A program made the translations under genes and the position numbers. Shown piece after piece: positions 1 to 6,133 of a stretch of 15,337 nucleotides of DNA. The number at the start of each line of letters is the position of its first letter. Position 1 is the stretch's first letter. Under the pieces are notes generated by a model. The model was not told the DNA's origin and searched no databases. It saw only the letters and a list, made by a program, of their open reading frames with translations. The stretch comes from an uncultured Clostridia bacterium (lineage in GTDB: Bacteria > Bacillota > Clostridia > Oscillospirales > Ruminococcaceae), in assembly GCA_944388825.1 (NCBI GenBank), contig CALXKG010000029.1:1-15337 (forward strand), read 5' to 3'.

Positions 1-621
1 ACCAGACGGAACGGCACCTACGCGGAAACCAACTTCGTCATCCTCGGCGACCATGGGCAGATCGACATCGACAACGTCTTCTACATCAACAACGCCCTCC
101 GGGACGCCGGGCTCATCCGGGTGGATGGAAACGGGACGCCGGTCGCCTACGACGCCTACGCCTTCTCGGCCGGGTTCTCGGCCCATGTCTACCTCCGCGA
201 CCCGGGGGATCAGGAACTGACAGAGCGGGTCGGGATGATCTTAAACGGCCTCCGGAAGGCGTTCCCCCAGTATATCGAGCGGGTGTACACCAGGGAAGAG
301 GCGGCGGCGCTCGAACACCTGTCCGGCGCGTTCTCCTTCGTCCTTGAGGGGACAACCGGGACGATCTTACAGACCCCGGTCAACTGCGGCCCCTATGTCC
401 GCAGCAAAAACGACCCGGATTTCAAAGGCTACGGCGCGATGCACGGCCATCACCCCGATAAAGGCCCGAAGCCGCCCTTTATCGCCTTTGGTCCGGACGT
501 GAAGAAAGGCGTGCGGCTGGACGGGGTCTCGATGCTGGACATCTGCCCGACGCTGGCGAAGCTGGCGGGCGTCCAGATGGAAGGGATGGCGGGCAAGCCC
601 CTCCCGTTTTTTCATGACTGA
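1..621 (+). CDS. Alkaline-phosphatase-superfamily phosphodiesterase / nucleotide pyrophosphatase, 3' part
   Basis: The open frame enters from the left edge, so the N-terminal part, including the expected Thr/Ser nucleophile and first metal site, is not visible; about 206 residues remain. Near the start VILGDHGQ (visible residues 13-20) matches the Asp-His metal-binding motif of the type I phosphodiesterase/nucleotide pyrophosphatase branch. A later GAMHGHHP (145-152) supplies the usual C-terminal His ligand, followed by PPFIAFGPDVKKG and SMLDICPTLAKLAG, the standard ending of this family. The protein would hydrolyse phosphate mono- or diesters using two metal ions; the substrate cannot be told from this part. 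The stop is only 17 bases before the HAD phosphatase gene, so the two are probably co-transcribed and may share a phosphate-ester salvage role (inference). The family call is firm; the exact enzyme is not. Confidence 0.87.
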   Translation, partial: TRRNGTYAETNFVILGDHGQIDIDNVFYINNALRDAGLIRVDGNGTPVAYDAYAFSAGFSAHVYLRDPGDQELTERVGMILNGLRKAFPQYIERVYTREEAAALEHLSGAFSFVLEGTTGTILQTPVNCGPYVRSKNDPDFKGYGAMHGHHPDKGPKPPFIAFGPDVKKGVRLDGVSMLDICPTLAKLAGVQMEGMAGKPLPFFHD

Positions 622-638
622 CGGGGAAGGGGCTGCTG

Positions 639-1484
639 ATGGATTTTTCAAACCTTTACCTGTTTAGCGATATCGACGGCACGCTGGGGGTCGCCGGGCA
701 GGGGATCCCCGCCCGCAACTACGACGCGATCCGGCGGTTTGTCCGGGCGGGGGGCCATTTCGGCCTCTGCACCGGGCGGTGGGTGACCGATATCTTCCAC
801 TTTATCAAGGGCCTGCCGGTCAACAGCCTGTCGCTGGTCAACAACGGCGCGGCGGTCTACGACTTTGCCCGGAAACGGTGTTTGCGCAGCATCCCGCTGC
901 CGGACGCGTCCCTCTCCTATGCGCGGGCGGTCGCGGCGCTGGACGATGGGATCCAGGTGATCGGCGTGAACGAGTCCGGGTATTACGACCTGACCCCCGC
1001 GCGGCCGGGGCAGGTGCGGGAGATCGTCCGCTCCCGGATGCCGGCCGTGCCGTTTGACCGGTTTAAAGGGCCGTATTTGAAATTCCTCTTCCTGCCGCCG
1101 GCCGGCAGGGGGGAGGCGGTCATCGAGGCGGCGTCTAAAATGGGGCATGAAGGGGTCTACTACACCTGGTCGGGGGCTTCCTTTGAGATGATCCCCCGGG
1201 GGGTCAGCAAAGGCACCGGCCTTTTATCCCTCTGCGCGTCCGAGGGGATCCCGGTCAGCCGGACGGTCTTTATCGGGGACAACTATAACGATAAGGAAAT
1301 GTTCCTGTCGGCGGGGCTGCCGGTCTGCGTCGCTGGGACGCCGGACGACCTGGCGAAGCTCTGCGCCTTCCAGGTCGGGCCCTGTATGGAGGGGGCGGTC
1401 GCCGACCTGATCGAATGGCTGGAGGCAAACCCCGCCGCCTGCCAGGCCGGTTTTTCCCGGGAAGAGGCGATCGCCGGGAGCTGA
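639..1484 (+). CDS. Cof-type HAD-superfamily hydrolase (sugar-phosphate/FMN-type phosphatase)
   Basis: This 281-residue protein has the full set of HAD motifs. Motif I is DIDGT (Asp11 nucleophile, Asp13 acid/base), motif II is the Thr in LCTGR (Thr45), motif III is Lys191 in GVSKG, and motif IV is GDNYND (214-218), which binds Mg2+. The length and the large cap between motifs II and III (about residues 80-180) fit the Cof/type IIB subfamily, whose members dephosphorylate small phosphorylated metabolites in the cytoplasm; the substrate is usually not predictable from sequence. A purine-rich GGGGAAGGGG stretch a few bases before the ATG serves as ribosome binding site. It lies 17 bases after the phosphodiesterase gene and is followed by an intrinsic terminator, so it is the last gene of that transcript. 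Confidence 0.93.
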   Translation: MDFSNLYLFSDIDGTLGVAGQGIPARNYDAIRRFVRAGGHFGLCTGRWVTDIFHFIKGLPVNSLSLVNNGAAVYDFARKRCLRSIPLPDASLSYARAVAALDDGIQVIGVNESGYYDLTPARPGQVREIVRSRMPAVPFDRFKGPYLKFLFLPPAGRGEAVIEAASKMGHEGVYYTWSGASFEMIPRGVSKGTGLLSLCASEGIPVSRTVFIGDNYNDKEMFLSAGLPVCVAGTPDDLAKLCAFQVGPCMEGAVADLIEWLEANPAACQAGFSREEAIAGS

Positions 1485-1518
1485 AAGGGTTCTTTTGCCG
1501 AAAATTTTTGCTTGTTTC

Positions 1519-1545
1519 GCGCCGGGGAAACGCCCGGCGCTTTTT
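1519..1545 (+). terminator. Intrinsic terminator after the HAD phosphatase gene
   Basis: Perfect 8-bp stem GCGCCGGG / CCCGGCGC around a 6-base loop (GAAACG), followed directly by TTTTT. It starts 35 bases after the HAD stop codon and closes the phosphodiesterase-HAD transcript. The next promoter's -35 box begins three bases downstream, which separates the two units cleanly. Confidence 0.85.
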
Positions 1546-1547
1546 CC

Positions 1548-1576
1548 TTGCAAAAATCCCGCCGGCGGGCTATAAT
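1548..1576 (+). promoter_or_regulatory. Sigma-A type promoter for the flavodoxin/ferredoxin gene
   Basis: TTGCAA (1548-1553), a 17-base spacer and a perfect TATAAT (1571-1576). The predicted transcription start near 1583 leaves a very short leader of about 15 bases, just enough for the AAGGAGG site (1584-1590) before the ATG at 1598. The short leader makes an RNA-level switch here unlikely. Confidence 0.7.
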
Positions 1577-1597
1577 GGGGAAAAAGGAGGGGTTTGG

Positions 1598-2326
1598 ATG
1601 ATCTTTTACTTTTCGGCGACCGGCAACTCCCGCTGGGCGGCCCTTCAGCTCGCGGAAATGCTGGGCGACCGGGCGGTCGACATGATGAAGCGGGATCCCG
1701 GCGGTTATGACCTGACCGGCCAGACGGTGGGACTTGTTTTCCCGGTCCACGCCTGGGGGGTCCCGGGGCCGGCGGAGCGGTTTGTGCGTAAACTGCGCGG
1801 AAAACCGTCCTTTGCCTATGCCGTCGCCACCTGCGGAGCGGAAGCGGGGAAGGCGCTGGAGATGCTGAGCGGCGTCTTCCCGCTGGACAGCAAATATTCT
1901 ATCGTGATGCCGGACAATTATATCTTTATGCTGGAGCCGGAGACCGGGGACGCCGCCCGGGAAAAGGTGCGGGCGGCGGGGCCGAAGCTGCGGAAGATCG
2001 CGGCGGAAGTGCAGGCGCGGCGGCCGTCGGAAGATGTGGAGCGGGGGAAGCTGGCCGGGCTCAAATCGGGGCCGGTGCATGCGCTGTTTACCCGGTTCGC
2101 CTGCAGCACCAGGCCGTTTTACGCCGATATCCGGTGCAACGGCTGCGGGCTTTGCGTGAGCGTCTGCCCGGAAAAGTCCATCCGGCTGGAGAATGGGAAG
2201 CCCAGGTGGGGGACGCGCTGCTGCCAGTGCTCCGCCTGTATCAACCGATGCCCGGTGGAAGCGATCCAGTATGGAAAGGGGACCAGGAAGCGGGGCCGCT
2301 ACCGGCTGGAAGCCCTGCTGAAATAA
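1598..2326 (+). CDS. EFR1-type protein: flavodoxin domain fused to two [4Fe-4S] ferredoxin clusters
   Basis: The product is 242 residues from the ATG at 1598, which has AAGGAGG seven bases upstream; the frame is open further upstream but without a ribosome binding site and across the terminator. FYFSATGNS at residues 3-11 is the FMN phosphate-binding loop of flavodoxin-like proteins, followed by a flavodoxin fold to about residue 130. The C-terminal part carries two CxxCxxCxxxCP motifs: Cys180/183/186/190 and Cys208/211/214/218, each able to hold a [4Fe-4S] cluster. This architecture is the EFR1 family (flavin plus ferredoxin), common in anaerobic Firmicutes and thought to move low-potential electrons in the cytoplasm; no partner is known for most members. 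It is a single-gene unit with its own promoter, and its neighbours do not indicate a pathway. Confidence 0.92.
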   Translation: MIFYFSATGNSRWAALQLAEMLGDRAVDMMKRDPGGYDLTGQTVGLVFPVHAWGVPGPAERFVRKLRGKPSFAYAVATCGAEAGKALEMLSGVFPLDSKYSIVMPDNYIFMLEPETGDAAREKVRAAGPKLRKIAAEVQARRPSEDVERGKLAGLKSGPVHALFTRFACSTRPFYADIRCNGCGLCVSVCPEKSIRLENGKPRWGTRCCQCSACINRCPVEAIQYGKGTRKRGRYRLEALLK

Positions 2327-2334
2327 ACGGGTAT

Positions 2335-2363
2335 TTGCATTTTCCTGCCGTATAAGGTATAAT
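2335..2363 (+). promoter_or_regulatory. Sigma-A type promoter before the small membrane-protein remnant
   Basis: TTGCAT (2335-2340), a 17-base spacer and TATAAT (2358-2363), beginning nine bases after the flavodoxin/ferredoxin stop codon. The predicted start near 2370 gives a leader of about 65-70 bases to the candidate start codons at 2435 and 2442. The box sequences and spacing are nearly the same as those of the promoter at 1548-1576. Confidence 0.65.
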
Positions 2364-2434
2364 GATAAATGGATTATTCACCGGATGGATCTTTGCGGTG
2401 GAAAGTACGGACAAAAACAAGCGGCAGAAAGAGG

Positions 2435-2629
2435 ATGCGATATGAAGCAGAGCAGGATGGAATGGGTAAAGCGCTGGTAGCGCTGTCGGTCATCCTCTCG
2501 TTTGTCTTTCTCCACGGGCTGTATGGCGTCCGGGAGGGGACGGTGGCCGCCGCCCTCTGTGTCGGGATGGTGTCGAAGCTGATCAGCCCCCGGCTGAAAA
2601 AAGCGTCCGGACGGCTGCTGAAAATCTGA
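2435..2629 (+). CDS. Small membrane protein, probably a degenerate remnant of a YczE/DUF6198-like transporter
   Basis: The frame gives 64 residues from ATG 2435 (55 from ATG 2462), with one clear hydrophobic helix (ALVALSVILSFVFLHGL) followed by GVREGTVAAALCVG and a basic tail. The GVREGT...AALxVG stretch resembles the C-terminal end of YczE/YitT-like (DUF6198) membrane proteins, which are normally more than 200 residues; this resemblance is from memory. The best ribosome binding site (AAAGAGG, 2428-2434) is ideally spaced, at seven bases, for a different ATG at 2442, whose frame stops after 12 codons at 2478-2480. A single base change would join that start to the helix. I therefore read this as a truncated and frameshifted relic that keeps its promoter and terminator, but a genuine small protein starting at 2435 or 2462 is possible. 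Confidence 0.4.
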   Translation: MRYEAEQDGMGKALVALSVILSFVFLHGLYGVREGTVAAALCVGMVSKLISPRLKKASGRLLKI

Positions 2630-2636
2630 AAAAAGC

Positions 2637-2674
2637 AACGCCCCCGCGTCCCAAAAGGGCGCGGGGGTGTTTTT
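2637..2674. terminator. Bidirectional intrinsic terminator between convergent units
   Basis: A long GC-rich hairpin: CGCCCCCGCG pairs with CGCGGGGGTG (one G-T pair), and an inner CCC/GGG closes an AAAA loop. The plus strand continues into TTTTT (2670-2674). On the minus strand the stem is followed by TTGC and a run of six T (complement of 2629-2634). It ends both the plus-strand small unit and the long minus-strand peptidase operon, whose last stop codon lies nine bases beyond it. Confidence 0.85.
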
Positions 2675-2682
2675 CTGCCTTT

Positions 2683-4089
2683 TTATCTTTTCACTTCCCA
2701 GCGGTAGCCGTCCGCCTCTTCATCCAGAAGCTCCGTATCTCCCCGGTGCTGGGCGTTGTTGAGCTTCACTTTGCAGGGGGTGACGGTAAACTTCCCGCCA
2801 AAGGCGTCGGGATCGGGGGGCGGAAGTTCCCCGCGGCACATCGCCTCGTACCCCGGCCGGAGGTCGAACCCGGCGATCTCGCCGCCCAGCCGGATAAAGT
2901 CTTCCGCAGTCGGGTCTGGCAGCTGCAAAAGCGCCAGCTCGATATCCAGAAGCGTTTTTTCCCCGCCGGTCGCCCGGCGGATGGCGGCGTCGAGGTTTGA
3001 GAGATAGAGGATCCCCCGGGCGTAAGGCAGGCGCTGGCAGCGGCGGTCGGTCCAGTAGCGTTTGCCCAGTTCCAGGTTGGAAAGGCCGCGCATCGGGTTT
3101 TCGTAATAGCTGCCGGCCTTTTCGTTGATGATTTCCGCCGTCCGTTCGAGGGAACAGATGCCCATCTCCATCGGGATCAGGGTCGAATAGTATTCCGCGC
3201 TCCCTTCGACATACCAGGTCCCAGCGCCGGGCGGGTTATCCCGCATCGTCGGCCAGTTGTGCACCATTTCATGGGCCAGCAGGGCCTGCAGTTCTTCAAT
3301 CGTCACCCGGTCTCCTTCGCCGTAGGCGTAGATGTAGGAACGGGTGAGCGCCGTCCCGCCGCCGCCGGGGAAGTGGTTGCGGCGGGTAAAGACGCGGTAA
3401 TCGCCGCCTTTATCGTGGAAGAGGCGGGACATATGGTGAAACAGCCGGGTGATCTCGCCGGCGCATTCCTCCGCCGGGAAGGGGGTCTCCGCAAACCAGT
3501 AAAACCCGGCCTTCCCCTCTTCGATCGCGTTCACCTTCCCCGCCATGTAGGCGGAGAAGAGGATATCGTTTACAGCCGTTTCCCGGCGGCAGTCCCCGGC
3601 CCCCAGGCTCCAGACGCCCCGGCTCCCTTCCGGCAGGCCGGAGAGATTCCAGCTGAGGGAAAAATCAGCCGTACTGTCCAGCGCCGGCGGATGGAGCAGG
3701 AAGGTCGTGCCGGACCCCAGGATGCCGCCCTTTTCGGCGACCAGGTCAAAATAGGGGCTGGAGCGGTAGCCTTCCGGCTGGACGCGGGGCGTTATCCGGT
3801 AACGGATGCAGGTTTCGCCTTCCGTATCCCGGCAGGCGCGGTAGAATTCCCGGTAGATAAAGCTCATCTCCGGCGCGCCGCGATGGGTTTCGACCGGAAT
3901 GGGGCCCTGCCGGTCCGTGAAGGAGGCCGGTTCCATCGGGCAGAAGGGAATGTTGACGATCGAAAGGATGCGGGCGGCAAGGTCTTCGCCGGTTTTGACC
4001 GTGCGGTCGGTCCTGATGGAGACATCGAGGGCGGAGACGGTCCCGGCGGCGGCGTCCCACTGGGGACGGAGGCTGAGCGCATAGCGCAT
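2683..4089 (-). CDS. M61-like HExxH zinc metallopeptidase (gluzincin), without PDZ domain
   Basis: This 468-residue protein has HEMVHNW at 273-279 (His273 and His277 as zinc ligands, Glu274 catalytic). WYVEGSAEYY then supplies Glu295 as the likely third ligand, the gluzincin pattern. The region after it, with LPYARGILYLSNLDAAIRR (354-372), a GGEKTLLDIELAL segment and a later EDF, follows the helical layout of M61 glycyl-aminopeptidase-type proteins. Residues 1-200 look like the beta-rich N-terminal domain. Only about 45 residues follow the last helix, so the PDZ domain usual in M61 is absent. Seventeen residues separate His277 from Glu295, one fewer than in M1 enzymes. No signal peptide is seen, so it should act in the cytoplasm. 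AAGGAG lies about eight bases before the ATG, and the gene is 13 bases after the preceding S9 gene, last in the operon. M1-like is the alternative; an aminopeptidase role is inferred. Confidence 0.8.
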   Translation of the reverse strand: MRYALSLRPQWDAAAGTVSALDVSIRTDRTVKTGEDLAARILSIVNIPFCPMEPASFTDRQGPIPVETHRGAPEMSFIYREFYRACRDTEGETCIRYRITPRVQPEGYRSSPYFDLVAEKGGILGSGTTFLLHPPALDSTADFSLSWNLSGLPEGSRGVWSLGAGDCRRETAVNDILFSAYMAGKVNAIEEGKAGFYWFAETPFPAEECAGEITRLFHHMSRLFHDKGGDYRVFTRRNHFPGGGGTALTRSYIYAYGEGDRVTIEELQALLAHEMVHNWPTMRDNPPGAGTWYVEGSAEYYSTLIPMEMGICSLERTAEIINEKAGSYYENPMRGLSNLELGKRYWTDRRCQRLPYARGILYLSNLDAAIRRATGGEKTLLDIELALLQLPDPTAEDFIRLGGEIAGFDLRPGYEAMCRGELPPPDPDAFGGKFTVTPCKVKLNNAQHRGDTELLDEEADGYRWEVKR

Positions 4090-4102
4090 GGAAAATCTCT
4101 CC

Positions 4103-6130
4103 TTACAGATATTTTTTAAACCAGCCGATCATCGCGTCGTAGTGGGCGATCCGCAGGCCGATGGGGCCGCCCATCGGGAAAGAATGGGTCATGCCGGGGA
4201 AGAGGATCATCTTGACGGGATTGTCCGGATGGGTCTCTTTGACCGCGGAAAAAAGCTGGTGGGCGTGTTCGACCGGGCAGCGCATATCGCACAGCCCATG
4301 AAGGATCAGGAAGGGAATGTCGATCTTTTCGGCATAGCTGACCGGTGATTTTTTCAGCTCGTCCATCATGAAGTCGGAAAAATCGGCGTAGGCCTTCGAA
4401 CTGCCGGCCATGTCGGAAGAGGCGTACTGGATCAGCTCGTTTGCAATCGAGCGCTGGGTTACGGCCGCCTTGAACCGCTTTGTGTGGCCGCAGATCCAGT
4501 TGACCATATACCCGCCGTAGCTGCCGCCGGTGACGCCGAGGCGCTCCCCGTCGATCCAGGGGAATTCCCGGACAGCCAGATCGGTAAACTGCAGAATATC
4601 GGTCATCGCGCCGCCGTCGTAGGCCCGCGTCATGCTCTGGTGGGCTTCGCCGTACCCGGAAGAACCCCGGAAGTTCATGACGATCAGCCCCATCCCGGCG
4701 CCCAGGATGCACTGGTGCTCATAGGTGAGCGCCGCCCCCATAAACGGGGTCGGGCCGCCGTGGATATAGACGACCGCCGGGTATTTTTTCCCCTCTTCCA
4801 TCCCCTGGGGCGGGAAGACGAAGCCCTGTACCCGGCTCTCGCCGTCCAGCGTATCCATCCAGAGGACATGGGGCTTTTGCAGCATCCCGTCAAACCAGGG
4901 GTTTGAATCGGTGAGTTTGCGGGGCGCGAAGGGGATTTCGCCCTGCATCATCTTTTCGTCTGCCAGGAAAAGTTCGGGGGTATGGGTAAAATCGCCCCTG
5001 GAGATCAGGTAGTTCTCCCCATCCCGGAGGATCGCCCGGCAGGCGGCCAGCCCGCTGCTGACCGGGCGGATCTCCGGCTTGCCTGTGAGGGAAGCCCGGT
5101 AGAGGTTCGCGGCCCCCTGCCAGCCGGAGATAAAGTAGAGGTACCGCCCGTCGGCGCTGACCGCGGCGGTCGGGCGCTCGCCGGCGGCGGGGTTTTCGCA
5201 GTTGTAGAGGAAGCAGGTGGCTTCGTGGCAGGGGGCGTTTTCCGGCCAGAGGGACACCGGCTTTGCGTCCGGGTCTTTGAGGGAGAGTTTATAGATCCGT
5301 GTCAGCGGCATCCCGCCGGCCAGGGAAGGGGTGAGCGCCCCGAAGATCACCCACCCGCCGTCCGGGGTGCAGAGCGGCTGGAAAGGGGCGGGGTAGTAGG
5401 CGATCCAGCAGTCGGCGGTCAGCTGTTTGATCTCGCCGCCCGCCGCCGGGACTGCAAAGAGGTCCATCCCGATCGACTCTTCCCGGGGGCGGCTGCGGTT
5501 GCTGACAAACAGGATCTCTTTCCCGTCGGGCGTGAAAGCCGGCATCACATGGTCCCGGTCCCCGTCCGAGAGGAGAACGGGCGTTTCGTCCGCGAGGGCC
5601 ATGCTCCAGAGGGTCCAGGCGCGGTTTACCGAAAAGCCGCCGTCTTCATCGCTCTTATAGCCATAGTCGGAGAAGGCGACATACGGGCGCCGTACCTTCT
5701 GCAGCGCCGCCGCCTTTTTTTCTTCTGCGCCGGGCGTCCGCGTCCAGAGGGCGGGGTCTGCGTCCAGCTCAACGCGGGAGGTAAAGCAGACCCGCGTCCC
5801 GTCCGGGGAAAACCGGGCGCTTTCCGCCCCGAATCGCATATCGGTCAGCTTTCGGGTTTCCCGGGTTTTCAGGTCCAGCAGGAAAAGCTGCGGGACGCCG
5901 GATACTTCCCGGGAGAAGAGGACGGTTTTCCCGTCCGGGGAAAAGCTGGGGGCAAACCCTTCGCAGACCGTCTCTTCCGCGCCGGAGGCGGTGTCTAAAA
6001 GTACCAGCTCCCGCACCTCTTTGTCCGGTTTTTCAAAATGGGCGCGGGTGTACAGGCAGAGGCCGTCCTTTAAACCGGCGCCTCCGGCCCAGCGGATGCG
6101 GTAGTAATCTTCTGTAACGGAATATGCCAT
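4103..6130 (-). CDS. S9-family prolyl oligopeptidase-type serine peptidase (acylaminoacyl-peptidase/DPP-like), copy 2
   Basis: The protein is 675 residues, the normal length for cytoplasmic S9C-type enzymes. Residues 1-400 form a beta-propeller, seen as repeated SPDG/TPDG turns (64-67, 108-111, 200-203). From about 440 there is an alpha/beta-hydrolase domain with HGGP (457-460, oxyanion region), GGSYGG (nucleophile Ser537), LCDMRCP (Asp615) and GMTHSF (His649), so the triad is complete. In this family the propeller restricts access to oligopeptides; members act as dipeptidyl-, acylaminoacyl- or prolyl-endopeptidases, and specificity cannot be read from the sequence. There is no signal peptide. 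The start is well defined: GAGGAGG sits about eight bases upstream, inside the last codons of the upstream S9 gene, with only three bases between the genes, implying coupled translation. Confidence 0.93.
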   Translation of the reverse strand: MAYSVTEDYYRIRWAGGAGLKDGLCLYTRAHFEKPDKEVRELVLLDTASGAEETVCEGFAPSFSPDGKTVLFSREVSGVPQLFLLDLKTRETRKLTDMRFGAESARFSPDGTRVCFTSRVELDADPALWTRTPGAEEKKAAALQKVRRPYVAFSDYGYKSDEDGGFSVNRAWTLWSMALADETPVLLSDGDRDHVMPAFTPDGKEILFVSNRSRPREESIGMDLFAVPAAGGEIKQLTADCWIAYYPAPFQPLCTPDGGWVIFGALTPSLAGGMPLTRIYKLSLKDPDAKPVSLWPENAPCHEATCFLYNCENPAAGERPTAAVSADGRYLYFISGWQGAANLYRASLTGKPEIRPVSSGLAACRAILRDGENYLISRGDFTHTPELFLADEKMMQGEIPFAPRKLTDSNPWFDGMLQKPHVLWMDTLDGESRVQGFVFPPQGMEEGKKYPAVVYIHGGPTPFMGAALTYEHQCILGAGMGLIVMNFRGSSGYGEAHQSMTRAYDGGAMTDILQFTDLAVREFPWIDGERLGVTGGSYGGYMVNWICGHTKRFKAAVTQRSIANELIQYASSDMAGSSKAYADFSDFMMDELKKSPVSYAEKIDIPFLILHGLCDMRCPVEHAHQLFSAVKETHPDNPVKMILFPGMTHSFPMGGPIGLRIAHYDAMIGWFKKYL

Positions 6131-6133
6131 TTT

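Noticed and set aside
3259..4119. Plus-strand open frame of 286 codons opposite the M61-like gene
   Set aside because: It lies opposite a gene with clear catalytic motifs, its translation is low-complexity Gly/Ala/Arg-rich with no motif, and it is explained by GC-rich codon bias on the other strand.
4982..5998. Plus-strand open frame of 338 codons opposite the S9 copy 2 propeller
   Set aside because: No ribosome binding site, no recognisable domain, and composition typical of antisense frames in GC-rich genes; the minus-strand frame has propeller repeats and a full triad.
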